A stretch of 64,000 nt of DNA from Hyphomicrobiales bacterium (GTDB taxonomy: Bacteria > Pseudomonadota > Alphaproteobacteria > Rhizobiales > Beijerinckiaceae): the NCBI GenBank assembly GCA_019075865.1, contig JAGXAN010000009.1, positions 1-64,000 of the forward strand, in the 5' to 3' direction. Position 1 is the first letter of the stretch. Each line of letters begins with the position of its first letter. A program made the position numbers and the translations under genes. This document shows, piece by piece, positions 12,018-21,191 of the stretch. The notes beneath the pieces are model-generated. The model was not told where the DNA came from and ran no database searches. It saw only the letters and a list, made by a program, of their open reading frames with translations.

Positions 12018-13405
12018 TAGCCAAGGCCGATTTGCAACACGGACAAGTCCATCCGTCCCGGGCCGATGATTTGTAGTCCCATGGCCTGACCGGACGAATT
12101 GAACCCAGCCGGCACTGCCAGCGTCGGCAGCCCCACCAGTGAGGCCGGCACCACCACTTCCATCCAGCGATGATAACTGTCCATCGCCCGTCCGCCGATG
12201 GTTTTGGGCCAGCGCCATTGCGCGTCAAAGGCAAAGGTCTGCGCCGTGGGCAGCACCAGATAATCATAGCGGGTGAACAAGCGCCGCAATTCCTGATACC
12301 AAATGCTGCGCTCCAGCGAGGCTCTGGCCACATCCTGCGCCGACAATCGCCGCCCCGCCTCAATCTCGTAAATCGCCTCCACACGCAAAAGCGGCCTTTG
12401 CACCGGATTGTCATAAAAGGCACCCAGCGAAGCCGCCACCTGAAAGGCGCGCAATTCAATCCAGGATTGCCAGACCCGATTCATGTCAAAATCAGGTGTC
12501 ACAGGCGCTATTTCGCACCCCATGGCCTTGAAATGTACCAATGCCGCCTCGCAAACCGCGAGCACTTCGGCCTCCATGGGCAAATAACCACCCAAATCAC
12601 CCAGCCAGCCGATGCGTTTCCCGCGCATGTCGGCAGGCGTCAACGGCTGATCGAAGGCGGGCTCCGTTTCCAGCGACAAAGGCGCGCGCGCGTCATATCC
12701 CACCTGCGCGCTGAGCAGCAGCGCCAGATCCTCGATATTGCGCGCCATCGGCCCTTCCGTGGCGAGTTGATGAAAATAAACATCCCCCGAGCCATTGATC
12801 GGCACCCGTCCAAAGCTCGGACGAAACCCGCAAACGTGGTTCCATCCGGCCGGATTGCGCAGCGAGCCCATCATGTCGCTGCCATCGGCCAATGGCACCA
12901 TGCGCATGGCCAGCGCCACCGCCGCCCCGCCACTGCTGCCACCGGCGCTGAGGCGCGGATCAAAGGCGTTGCGCGTGATGCCATGCACGGGGTTGAACGT
13001 ATGCGAACCGAGCCCAAATTCGGGAACATTGGTCTTGCCAATGAAGATCGCCCCAGACCGGCGCATGCGCTCGACCATAATGGAATCCGCCACCGGCACA
13101 AAATCACGCAGGATCGGCGATCCCATGGCACAGACCATATCGGCAGTTGCCGTCAAATCCTTGAGCGCGTGCGGAAATCCATGCAGCAATGGCAAAGGCG
13201 CGCCACTGGCCACCATCGCATCGCAGGCATCAGCCTTTTTCAGCAATATTTCGGGCGCGATCAAGCCAGTGATGGCGTTGTGGATCGGATTGAAGCGCTC
13301 GATCTGGTCGAGGCTGGCCTGCATGACTTCACGGCAGGACAGGGTGCGCGCGCCGATTGCACGCCGCAAATCCACTGCCCGCATGGCTGTTATGGCATTT
13401 TCCAT
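11963..13405 (-). CDS. Amidase-signature family amidase
   Basis: A 480-aa amidase-signature hydrolase. The Ser-cisSer-Lys triad is visible: Lys82 in HALKDLT, the GGSSGG cluster (155-160) supplying the cis-Ser, and the nucleophile Ser181 in DGSDMMGSLR. The enzyme hydrolyses amide bonds, but its substrate cannot be assigned. It is not GatA: it lacks the GatB/GatC context and its C-terminal half is of the general amidase type. It starts at the base next to the gpsA stop, so it is in an operon with tsaD-gpsA, an unusual passenger there. Confidence 0.9.
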   Translation of the reverse strand: MENAITAMRAVDLRRAIGARTLSCREVMQASLDQIERFNPIHNAITGLIAPEILLKKADACDAMVASGAPLPLLHGFPHALKDLTATADMVCAMGSPILRDFVPVADSIMVERMRRSGAIFIGKTNVPEFGLGSHTFNPVHGITRNAFDPRLSAGGSSGGAAVALAMRMVPLADGSDMMGSLRNPAGWNHVCGFRPSFGRVPINGSGDVYFHQLATEGPMARNIEDLALLLSAQVGYDARAPLSLETEPAFDQPLTPADMRGKRIGWLGDLGGYLPMEAEVLAVCEAALVHFKAMGCEIAPVTPDFDMNRVWQSWIELRAFQVAASLGAFYDNPVQRPLLRVEAIYEIEAGRRLSAQDVARASLERSIWYQELRRLFTRYDYLVLPTAQTFAFDAQWRWPKTIGGRAMDSYHRWMEVVVPASLVGLPTLAVPAGFNSSGQAMGLQIIGPGRMDLSVLQIGLGYQEASGFTKIHPVGLDAA

Positions 13406-14386
13406 TCATCCCTCCGGATTCTCGCGCCCCGACGGGCGCGACAACAAGCCATCAATCGCCGCTTCAATGCCAATCGCCCCACGCAACACTGCGTCGACCG
13501 CGATGGCGATGGGCATTTCCACGCCGCGCGCCTTGGCCAGTTTGAGCAAAATTCCAGCGGTATATGCGCCTTCCACCAGCGTTGCGCCCGGCGCTTCGCC
13601 GCGCCCCAGGGCAAGTCCGAAGGCAAAATTCCGCGATTGCGGAGAATTGCAAGTCAAAACCAGATCGCCAAGGCCGGAAAGCCCCATCAAAGTCTCCGCC
13701 CGTGCGCCATAAGCCCGGCCAAAGCGCGACAATTCAGCAAATCCGCGCGCGATCAGCGCAGCACTGGCGCTCGCCCCCAAAGCGCGGCCAGCCGCAATGC
13801 CGCAGGCAATCGCCAACACATTTTTCGCGGCCCCGCCAATTTCAACGCCGCGCACGTCATCGGTCGAATAGAGCCGAAACCACGGCGCGCCTAAGGCTTG
13901 TCCCGCGCTGGCCACCAGTCCGGAATCATGGCTGGCAAGCGTCACCGCCGTTGGCAGCCCCCGCGCCACATCCTGCGCAAAACTCGGGCCAGACAAGACG
14001 CCGATCGGAGTGCCCGGCAATACATCGCCCGCGACATCCGACAAAAACCGGCCACTGCCAACTTCAATGCCTTTGGCACAGATCACCAGCGGCACACCCG
14101 CACGAAGCGCCGGGGCAACGGCCGTCAAAACGGCGCGCATCGCCTGCGTTGGCACCACCGCGAGCACCAGTTCGGCCCGGGCCAACGGGCCTGTTTCATG
14201 GATGGGATCGATGCTCTGGGCGAGGGCAATATCGGGCAAGCGACGCGCATTCATCCGCGCGCGGTTCATCTCGGCGATATGGTCCGCATCCCGCGCCCAC
14301 AACAACACATGGGCCCCCTGCCGCGCGGCAAGGTTTGCCAGTGCTGTCCCCCAGGCCCCTGCACCCAAAACCGCAATTTCAGCCAT
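13406..14386 (-). CDS. gpsA: NAD(P)H-dependent glycerol-3-phosphate dehydrogenase GpsA
   Basis: A 326-aa cytosolic enzyme reducing dihydroxyacetone phosphate to sn-glycerol 3-phosphate for phospholipid synthesis. The Rossmann loop GAGAWGTALA is at 7-16, and the catalytic-lysine block GGAAKNVLAIACG is in the middle, followed by the conserved SRN block (SPQSRNFAFG). Length is normal. It follows tsaD by 47 bp and abuts the amidase gene, forming a tsaD-gpsA-amidase run. Confidence 0.96.
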   Translation of the reverse strand: MAEIAVLGAGAWGTALANLAARQGAHVLLWARDADHIAEMNRARMNARRLPDIALAQSIDPIHETGPLARAELVLAVVPTQAMRAVLTAVAPALRAGVPLVICAKGIEVGSGRFLSDVAGDVLPGTPIGVLSGPSFAQDVARGLPTAVTLASHDSGLVASAGQALGAPWFRLYSTDDVRGVEIGGAAKNVLAIACGIAAGRALGASASAALIARGFAELSRFGRAYGARAETLMGLSGLGDLVLTCNSPQSRNFAFGLALGRGEAPGATLVEGAYTAGILLKLAKARGVEMPIAIAVDAVLRGAIGIEAAIDGLLSRPSGRENPEG

Positions 14387-14433
14387 TCAAAATCTTGCCC
14401 CCGAAAATCAATCCCGGCATGGCCGGCCTCGCC

Positions 14434-15492
14434 TCATGCCTTGCCGTGATGAATGGCCTCGGCATTTTCATCCAGCGGCCACCGAGGGCGGGCGGCAAAA
14501 TCCAGATCATCCATCAACCCGAAGTTCAGCCGCTCGATACCAGCAAAAGCGATCATCGCGCCATTGTCGGTGCATAATTCCAGCGGTGGCAGCACCAGTC
14601 GCAACCCGGTTTCCCCACAATAACGCTGCAAGGCACCCCTTATCCCGGAATTGGCGGCCACCCCACCTGCAACCACGAGCGCCGTCGGCGCACCGCAACG
14701 CTCACGAAACGCCCGCAGCCCCATGCGCGTGCGATCGACCATCACATCGACCACAGCCGCCTGAAAACTGGCGCAAATATCGTCAATGTCGGTGTTGGTC
14801 AGCGGTGCCATGCGTTCGGTTTCCATCCGCACCGCCGTCTTGAGGCCGGAAAACGAAAAATCCGGTTTGGCGCGGCCCTGCATCGGCCGCGGAAACGCAA
14901 AACGTTGCGGATCCCCGGTGCGGGCCCGCTTTTCCACCTTTGGCCCGCCGGGATAGGCAAGACCCAGCATTTTTGCGACCTTGTCAAAGGCCTCGCCCAG
15001 CGCATCGTCAACCGTGGAGCCGAGCCGCAGGTAATCGGCAACCCCGCGCACCGCCACAAGCTGCGTATGGCCACCCGACACCAGCAGCAGCAAATAGGGA
15101 AATTCGATATTGTCCGTCAGCCGCGCCGTCAGGGCATGGGCTTCGAGATGATTGACCGCGATGAATGGCTTGCGCAATGCCAGCGCCAAAGCCTTGCCAG
15201 TAGTCAGGCCCACCAGAACACCGCCAATCAATCCCGGCCCCGCGGCTGCGGCAATCGCGTCAAGGTCCTTGAGTTCGACGCCCGCCACCTGAATCGCTCG
15301 CCGTATCAGGTGATCCAGATAATCCACATGCGCGCGTGCAGCAATCTCCGGCACCACACCCCCATAGGCGGCATGCTCGGCAATCTGGCTCATCACCTCA
15401 TTGGCGAGGATTTCACCCCCGCCCCGTGGCCGCATGCGCACGATGGCCGCCGCCGTTTCGTCGCAGGTGGTTTCCAGTCCAAGCACCAACAT
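14434..15492 (-). CDS. tsaD: tRNA N6-threonylcarbamoyltransferase TsaD
   Basis: A 352-aa Kae1/Qri7-family protein that transfers threonylcarbamoyl to A37 of ANN-decoding tRNAs with TsaB/TsaE. The protein begins with the ASKHA phosphate loop [14 protein letters not shown]. Metal ligands lie in [12 protein letters not shown]. The SGGHTQL motif and the late GGVAAN and CTDNGAMIA motifs are all present. It is divergent from hemC with a short shared upstream region. Confidence 0.97.
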   Translation of the reverse strand: MLVLGLETTCDETAAAIVRMRPRGGGEILANEVMSQIAEHAAYGGVVPEIAARAHVDYLDHLIRRAIQVAGVELKDLDAIAAAAGPGLIGGVLVGLTTGKALALALRKPFIAVNHLEAHALTARLTDNIEFPYLLLLVSGGHTQLVAVRGVADYLRLGSTVDDALGEAFDKVAKMLGLAYPGGPKVEKRARTGDPQRFAFPRPMQGRAKPDFSFSGLKTAVRMETERMAPLTNTDIDDICASFQAAVVDVMVDRTRMGLRAFRERCGAPTALVVAGGVAANSGIRGALQRYCGETGLRLVLPPLELCTDNGAMIAFAGIERLNFGLMDDLDFAARPRWPLDENAEAIHHGKA

Positions 15493-15578
15493 CGCTATAT
15501 TAGGCCTTTCGCGTGATTAACGCCTCACTTATAGTCCAGCCCGACGATGAAGCAATCTGGATGATGATGACACAAGCA

Positions 15579-16505
15579 ATGCTCCCCACGAAAAGTCTCA
15601 AATTGGGCACGCGCGGCAGTCCGCTGGCCCTGGCGCAAGCCAATGAAACCGATCGCCGGCTCACGGCCGCACATCACCATCCCGGCAATGCCGCCGACAT
15701 CATCATCATTCGCACCACCGGCGATATGATTCAGGATCGTTCGCTGGCACTGGCGGGCGGCAAGGGGCTGTTCACCAAGGAACTCGATGAAGCCCTGCTG
15801 CGCGGCGATATTGACGCGGGCGTGCATTCGGCCAAGGATTTGCCCACCGCGCTACCACCGGGCATTCGTTTGGCCGGGACTTTGCTGCGCGAGGATGTGC
15901 GCGACGCCCTGATTTGCAAAATGGCCAGCCAGTTGCGAGATTTGCCCAAAGGTGCGCGCGTTGGCACCGCTTCGCTGCGCCGTGCCGCCCAATTGCGGCG
16001 GCTGCGTCCCGATTTGCGTACCGATCTTCTGCGCGGCAATGTGGAAACCCGACTGCGCAAGGTCGAAAGCGGCGAATTTGACGCCACCTTGCTGGCATTG
16101 GCAGGCTTGAACCGCCTGGGCCTCGCCCATCACGCCAGCGCCGTGCTGGATTTGGAAGATTTTCTGCCCGCCTGCGGTCAGGGGGCCGTCGCGATCACCA
16201 TCCGCGAGGGCGACACTCAAACGCAAGCCTTTCTGGAACCCATTTTGCACCACGCGACGCTTCAGGCGCTGGAGGCCGAGCGGGCTTTCCTGCGGGTGCT
16301 GGATGGCTCCTGCCGCACCCCGATTGCCGGCCACGCCGCCATCAGCGACGGGCAATTGGCGTTTCGCGGCCAGGTTCTGTCTCTGGATGGTGCCCAGACT
16401 TTCGAGGCGCAATCACACGGTGCAGCCGCAGACGCCGCCAGCCTTGGCGTGGTGGCAGGTGAGGATATCTTGGCCCGTATGCCGCCCGATTTTCTGAAAA
16501 TTTAG
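15579..16505 (+). CDS. hemC: Porphobilinogen deaminase (hydroxymethylbilane synthase) HemC
   Basis: A 308-aa cytosolic enzyme that joins four porphobilinogens into hydroxymethylbilane. Motifs are TRGSPLALAQ (11-20), the HSAKDLP block with the catalytic Asp (84-89), GNVETRL, and LDGSCRTP with Cys245 anchoring the dipyrromethane cofactor. The ATG at 15579 puts the TRGSPLAL motif at the usual distance; upstream in-frame starts (15561, GTG at 15513) are possible. hemD follows after 21 bp. Confidence 0.95.
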   Translation: MLPTKSLKLGTRGSPLALAQANETDRRLTAAHHHPGNAADIIIIRTTGDMIQDRSLALAGGKGLFTKELDEALLRGDIDAGVHSAKDLPTALPPGIRLAGTLLREDVRDALICKMASQLRDLPKGARVGTASLRRAAQLRRLRPDLRTDLLRGNVETRLRKVESGEFDATLLALAGLNRLGLAHHASAVLDLEDFLPACGQGAVAITIREGDTQTQAFLEPILHHATLQALEAERAFLRVLDGSCRTPIAGHAAISDGQLAFRGQVLSLDGAQTFEAQSHGAAADAASLGVVAGEDILARMPPDFLKI

Positions 16506-16526
16506 CCCATGCAGTTGATTTAACCC

Positions 16527-17249
16527 ATGCAAGTATTGGTCACGCGCCCGCTGAAGGAAGCGCAGGCCACGGCCATTCGCCTGGAAGCCCTTGGCTTTGC
16601 GCCCATACTCTCGCCCGTGCTGGAAATTGCGGCAATCCCGGTGCGCTTGCCTGAAAGCCTTTATGACGCCGTGCTTGTCACCAGTGCCAATGCCTTCGTC
16701 GCGCCCATCGAAGGGGCAGCGCCCTTGGCATTTCACACCGTTGGCGAGCACACCGCGCTGGCAGCGCAACAGGCCGGCTGGCCCGCGCCCAAATCCGTTG
16801 CCACATCGGCGAAGGATCTGATCGGGCAATTGACGCACCAATATCCGCATCCGTCGCGATTTCTCTACCTTGCGGGCCGTGACCGCAAAAGCGATCTTGA
16901 AACCGCCTTGCGCGCGAGGGGCCATGAAATCGAGATTGTGGTGAGCTATCACGCCATAGCCGCACATGGTTTTTCAGACGAGGCGTCAAGAATGCTCGCT
17001 GCCAGCGCGCATGGCTGCGTGCTTCATTACTCGCGCCGCAGTGCCGGAATTTTCACGAAACTGATCCAGAGCGCCGGTCTCATGCAGGCGGCTGCGCGGG
17101 TGCATCACCTTTGCCTGTCGGCCGATGTCGCAACACCCCTGGCGCGATTGGCCGGTGTTTCCCCAATCATCGCCGATGCCCCCAATGAAGCCGCGCTTTT
17201 CGACCAATTGACGCGATTGCAATCGCGGCTTCAATCGAGGCCGGATTGA
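16527..17249 (+). CDS. hemD: Uroporphyrinogen-III synthase HemD
   Basis: A 240-aa protein of the weakly conserved HemD family, which cyclises hydroxymethylbilane with inversion of ring D. The call rests on the N-terminal pattern VLVTRPLKEAQATAIRLEALG, the central TSANAF block, the ATSAKDL and YLAGRDRK segments, and its place directly after hemC. The stop codon overlaps the priA start (TGATG), so the two are translationally coupled. Confidence 0.9.
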   Translation: MQVLVTRPLKEAQATAIRLEALGFAPILSPVLEIAAIPVRLPESLYDAVLVTSANAFVAPIEGAAPLAFHTVGEHTALAAQQAGWPAPKSVATSAKDLIGQLTHQYPHPSRFLYLAGRDRKSDLETALRARGHEIEIVVSYHAIAAHGFSDEASRMLAASAHGCVLHYSRRSAGIFTKLIQSAGLMQAAARVHHLCLSADVATPLARLAGVSPIIADAPNEAALFDQLTRLQSRLQSRPD

Positions 17250-19486
17250 TGCTGTTTGAACCCGCGCAACCCCGGACCGACCGCGTCGCCGACATTCTCA
17301 TCCCGGTCGCCATCGATATGGCCTATTCCTACAAGGTGCCAGCCAGCCTCGATCTGCAACCGGGTGATTTTGTGGAAGTTCCACTGGGCTCGCGGGTGAC
17401 CCATGGCGTGGTCTGGGCCATTCGCGAGGCCGGGGGTGGCAATCTCAAGCCCGTGCACGCCCGCCTCGACATTCCCGCCCTGCCGCAGAAGCTGCGCGAA
17501 TTCGTGGATTGGCTGGCGCGCTGGACACTGGCCCCGCTGGGAATGGTGCTGCGCATGGTCGCGCATACCCCGCTCAATGCCACCGCCGAACCGGTGCGGC
17601 TGGGCCTTCGTCGCGCCGGGCCTGACCCCAAGCGCCTCACCCCCGCCCGCCAGCGCGCGCTCGCCGCCCTGCCCCCACTACAGACGATCACCAAGGCCGA
17701 ACTCGTTCGTCTCGCCGAATGCTCGGCCAGCGTCATTGACGGGTTGGTCGATGAAGGCACGCTGGAGGTTCTGGCCTTGCCGCCGGAGCCGGTGGCCTTG
17801 CCGCCCGATCCCGACTTTGCCCCGGCCGATCTGGAAAGCGGACAGGCAACGGCAGCCCATTATCTGGTCTCGGCGCTGGATGCGCACAAATTCCAGACCA
17901 TTCTGCTGGAGGGCGTCACCGGTTCGGGTAAAACCGAGGTTTATTTTGAAGCCATTGCCGCCGCCCTGCGCGCGGGTGGGCAAATCCTGATCCTGATGCC
18001 GGAAATTGCCCTCACCACCCAATTCATCGGGCGGTTTGCCGCCCGTTTTGGCGTCGAGCCTGGCCAATGGCACTCCGAAGTCTCGCCCCGCCGCAAGAGC
18101 CGTCTCTGGAGCGGCGTGCGCGATGGCTCGGTTCAGGTGATTGCCGGTGCCCGCTCGGCGCTGTTTCTGCCCTTCACCAACCTCAGCCTGATCATCGTCG
18201 ATGAAGAGCACGAAACCGCCTACAAACAGGAAGATGGCGTCACCTATAACGCCCGCGACATGGCCATTGTGCGCGCCCGGCTGGAAGGTGCCTTGATTGT
18301 GCTGGCAACCGCCACGCCTTCGATTGAAACCCGGGTCAATACCGAACAGGGCCGCTACCAGCATGTTCGTCTGAGATCGCGCTATCAGGCGCGCGCCATG
18401 CCAGACCTTGCGGCCATCGACATGCGCCGCGCCGGCCCTGCCAAAGGCTATTGGCTGGCACCCCGGCTGGTGGCGGAAATGACGCAAACCATGGCACGCG
18501 GCGAGCAATCGCTGCTGTTTCTCAACCGGCGCGGCTATGCACCTCTTACCCTGTGCAAGAGTTGCGGCTATCGCTTTCAATGCAAGGATTGTTCGGCCTG
18601 GCTGGTGGAACACCGCTTCCGCCGCGCCCTAACCTGCCACCATTGCGGCCATGTCGAGCGTCGCCCCGACGCCTGCCCGCAATGCGAAGCGGTCGACAGT
18701 TTGACCGCCTGCGGGCCCGGCATTGAACGCTTGGGCGAGGAAGTTGCTGCACTTTTCCCCGAAGCGCGAACCCTCGTGCTTTCCTCTGATTTTCCCGGCG
18801 GCACCGAAAGGCTGCGCCAGGAATTGGCAACCATCGCGCAAGGCGGGGTCGATATCATCATCGGCACCCAATTGGTGGCCAAGGGCCACAATTTCCCGCT
18901 GTTGACGCTGGTGGGGGTGGTAGATGCCGATGTCGGCCTCGCCAATGGCGATCCGCGCGCTGGCGAGCGCACATTCCAGATGCTGCAACAGGTCACCGGT
19001 CGCGCCGGACGCGGTGAGGCCAGAGGGCGGGCCCTGTTGCAAACCTTCCAGCCCGAACACCCGGTCATCCGCGCCCTGCTTTCGGGCGAGAGTGAAGCCT
19101 TCTATCAGGCCGAAACCGTCAGCCGGGAGGCTGCTGGCCTGCCCCCATTTGGCCGTCTCGCTGCGCTGATCGTCTCTGGCCCGGATGCCAATGAAACCAT
19201 GGCCCATGCCCGCGCCCTGGCGCGCACCGCCCACCAATTGCCGGACGGCCCACGCTGGAAGGTAGCACCGATTGGCGGCTTGCCAGAGGCGGACGAACTG
19301 CTGGTGCTCGGCCCCGCCGAAGCCCCGATTGCGCTGTTGCGCGGCAAATTCCGGTTTCGGCTTCTGATCAAGGCACCCAGGCAAACCGATTTGCAGGGAT
19401 TTTTGCGTAAATGGTTGGAAACGGCCCCCAAGGCCCGAGGTGCGATACGCGTGGCGATTGATGTGGACCCGCAAAGCTTCCTCTGA
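17249..19486 (+). CDS. priA: Primosomal replication restart helicase PriA
   Basis: A 745-aa helicase that reloads DnaB at stalled forks. An N-terminal DNA-binding region is followed by Walker [11 protein letters not shown] (221-230) and the DEEH box in IIVDEEHETAYKQEDG. The zinc-binding segment of paired cysteines (CKSCGYRFQCKDC and CHHCGHVERRPDACPQC) splits the helicase lobes, and the C-terminal lobe carries GTQLVAKGHNFP and the QVTGRAGRG motif. The ATG at 17249 is preferred to the TTG one codon upstream. It overlaps hemD by one base and is followed 15 bp later by the xylanase gene. Confidence 0.96.
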   Translation: MLFEPAQPRTDRVADILIPVAIDMAYSYKVPASLDLQPGDFVEVPLGSRVTHGVVWAIREAGGGNLKPVHARLDIPALPQKLREFVDWLARWTLAPLGMVLRMVAHTPLNATAEPVRLGLRRAGPDPKRLTPARQRALAALPPLQTITKAELVRLAECSASVIDGLVDEGTLEVLALPPEPVALPPDPDFAPADLESGQATAAHYLVSALDAHKFQTILLEGVTGSGKTEVYFEAIAAALRAGGQILILMPEIALTTQFIGRFAARFGVEPGQWHSEVSPRRKSRLWSGVRDGSVQVIAGARSALFLPFTNLSLIIVDEEHETAYKQEDGVTYNARDMAIVRARLEGALIVLATATPSIETRVNTEQGRYQHVRLRSRYQARAMPDLAAIDMRRAGPAKGYWLAPRLVAEMTQTMARGEQSLLFLNRRGYAPLTLCKSCGYRFQCKDCSAWLVEHRFRRALTCHHCGHVERRPDACPQCEAVDSLTACGPGIERLGEEVAALFPEARTLVLSSDFPGGTERLRQELATIAQGGVDIIIGTQLVAKGHNFPLLTLVGVVDADVGLANGDPRAGERTFQMLQQVTGRAGRGEARGRALLQTFQPEHPVIRALLSGESEAFYQAETVSREAAGLPPFGRLAALIVSGPDANETMAHARALARTAHQLPDGPRWKVAPIGGLPEADELLVLGPAEAPIALLRGKFRFRLLIKAPRQTDLQGFLRKWLETAPKARGAIRVAIDVDPQSFL

Positions 19487-19501
19487 AACAAAGGAGATAC
19501 C

Positions 19502-20578
19502 ATGTCCAAAGCGCCGCCAATAACGCGTCGCGATACGCTGACCGGGCTGGCCGCAAGCCTGCTGCGCCCCGCCCCCGCCAGCGCAAGCCCATTGAGCCTG
19601 CGTGCCGCAGCCGCCCGCGCCGGCATCACCTTCGGGGCGTCGATTTCTGCTGGCATGAAAGCCGATTACGCCCGCCTCTATATCGAGGAAGTCGCCATAG
19701 CCACCACCGACACCGCGTTGAAATTCAGCGCTTTGCGGCCCGATTCCAAAAGCTTCCGCTTTGCGCAGGCAGATGAGATTCTGGCATTTTGCCAAAGCCA
19801 CAACATCGCCCTGCGCGGACATACGTTAATCTGGAACGAGGATCTGCCCCCCTGGCTGCATGCGCAAACCCCAGCGCAAATTGCGCGCAGCTTTGATGAG
19901 CATATTGAAAAAACCGTCAGCCATTTCGCCGGACGTCTGCATTCCTGGGATGTGGTCAATGAACCGTTCTGGCCCGGCCACGGCCTGCCCGGCGATTATC
20001 GCAACGGGCCCTGGTATGCCGCCTTGGGGCCGGGCTATATTGCCCGGGCTTTCAAGCGGGTGCACGAAATCGACAAAGGCGTCCGCCTTGTGCTGAATGA
20101 AGCGCATTGTCAGACCCAGAACGGATGGGGTCAGGCCATTCGCCCGGCCTTGATACGCCTGGTCGATGAGCTTCTGGATGCTGGCATCCCCCTGCATGCG
20201 GTGGGCCTTGAAAGCCATCTCGTGCCGCAATGGGGGTTTGATGTCGCGGTCTATCAACGCTTCATGGAAGACCTCGCCAAACGCCCCATCGAGATTTACT
20301 TGACCGAAATGGACGTCAACGACGCAAGCTTCCCCAATGATATTGCCACGGGGGATCAAAAAGTCGCGCAGCTCTACCGAACCTATCTCGACGCCGCCTT
20401 GAAAATCCCGAAAGTCACCCTGCTCGAAACATGGCAATTGTCCGACGCCTACAGTTGGTATCGCGGCACCGATGCAGCCAAGGCGCGCGCCATGCGGCCC
20501 CTGCCCTATGACGCACAATTGCGGGCGAAACCGGCGCGCGACGCAATTCTGGCCGCGTTGAAATCACGCAGGCACTAG
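19502..20578 (+). CDS. GH10 family endo-1,4-beta-xylanase, Tat-type signal
   Basis: A 358-aa glycoside hydrolase family 10 enzyme. A twin-arginine leader (TRRDTLTGLAASLL) suggests Tat export. The substrate-cleft motif RGHTLIWNEDLPPWL, acid/base Glu154 in WDVVNEP and nucleophile Glu269 in LTEMDV are all present. In the motif usually written GxQSH the sequence is GLESH, so Glu237 replaces the common Gln. There is no carbohydrate-binding module. A strong AAGGAGAT site precedes the ATG. It lies 15 bp after priA, with no sugar transporter or regulator nearby, so its role as xylan scavenger versus internal glycan enzyme is open. Confidence 0.9.
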   Translation: MSKAPPITRRDTLTGLAASLLRPAPASASPLSLRAAAARAGITFGASISAGMKADYARLYIEEVAIATTDTALKFSALRPDSKSFRFAQADEILAFCQSHNIALRGHTLIWNEDLPPWLHAQTPAQIARSFDEHIEKTVSHFAGRLHSWDVVNEPFWPGHGLPGDYRNGPWYAALGPGYIARAFKRVHEIDKGVRLVLNEAHCQTQNGWGQAIRPALIRLVDELLDAGIPLHAVGLESHLVPQWGFDVAVYQRFMEDLAKRPIEIYLTEMDVNDASFPNDIATGDQKVAQLYRTYLDAALKIPKVTLLETWQLSDAYSWYRGTDAAKARAMRPLPYDAQLRAKPARDAILAALKSRRH

Positions 20579-20647
20579 CTTCATGACCCGCTTGCCGCTG
20601 ACGCCAACCTCATGCATCCTCCGCGCGTATTCAATTGGAGGATAATC

Positions 20648-21130
20648 ATGAAAAAATATCTGGCACCCGCGCTGGTTTCAGCATTTTTGCTGGGCATTGG
20701 CGCTGCAACGCCAAGCCTGGTTCAGGCCGCTTACGTGGAGGCCCATATGAACCACGCGCCCTATGGCACGGTGAAGATGGTGATCCCCGTCACGGCAACC
20801 AATCCCCAGGTCTGGGGCATGAAACTGCACAATCTCGCCAATGCTGAGGCGGCCGCAAAAGCTGGCGGTGGCTCGGTGGACGCGCGTGTCGTGCTCTATG
20901 CCCGAGGCGTGGAAATGCTCACCCAGCCCATGGCCGAGCCCTTGAAGAAAGCCATTGACGGTTTGCGCAAGGCTGGCGTCAAATTCATCGTCTGCAACAA
21001 TTCACTGCAGACGCTGCAAATTGACTGGCACTCGCTCTATGGGGTCACCGAGGCCGATATCGTGCCATCCGGCTTTCTGGAAATCGGCTGGCTTGCCAAT
21101 CAAGGCTATGCAGTTGAAGCGATGAACTGA
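20648..21130 (+). CDS. Exported DsrE/DsrF-like protein
   Basis: A 160-aa protein with a cleavable signal peptide (MKKYLAPALVS...VQA). The mature part matches the DsrE/YchN-like fold: the ARVVLYARGVEML strand and a single conserved Cys in FIVCNNSL, the position used for sulfur transfer in family members. A GGAGGAT ribosome site fixes the start. Periplasmic DsrE-like proteins are widespread and mostly uncharacterised. It follows the xylanase by about 70 bp and converges with kup. Confidence 0.8.
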   Translation: MKKYLAPALVSAFLLGIGAATPSLVQAAYVEAHMNHAPYGTVKMVIPVTATNPQVWGMKLHNLANAEAAAKAGGGSVDARVVLYARGVEMLTQPMAEPLKKAIDGLRKAGVKFIVCNNSLQTLQIDWHSLYGVTEADIVPSGFLEIGWLANQGYAVEAMN

Positions 21131-21160
21131 ACGGGCCAAAGCCCAGTCGACTTGGGTGCA

Positions 21161-21180
21161 GCCCGCCACAACAGGCGGGC
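21161..21180. terminator. GC hairpin between convergent dsrE-like gene and kup
   Basis: GCCCGCC (21161-21167) and GGCGGGC (21174-21180) form a perfect 7-bp stem with a 6-base loop. It lies in the 61-bp gap between two genes that end facing each other. No T-run follows on either strand, so it may end or stabilise transcripts but is not a textbook intrinsic terminator. Confidence 0.4.
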
Positions 21181-21191
21181 CGCAACTTGGC

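Noticed and set aside
12170-13894. 574-codon open frame antisense to amidase and gpsA
   Set aside because: Both opposite-strand genes have clear family motifs; the frame is Arg/His-rich and typical of antisense frames in GC-rich DNA.
18629-19822. 397-codon frame antisense to priA and the xylanase
   Set aside because: The coding evidence is all on the plus strand (zinc cysteines, helicase motifs).
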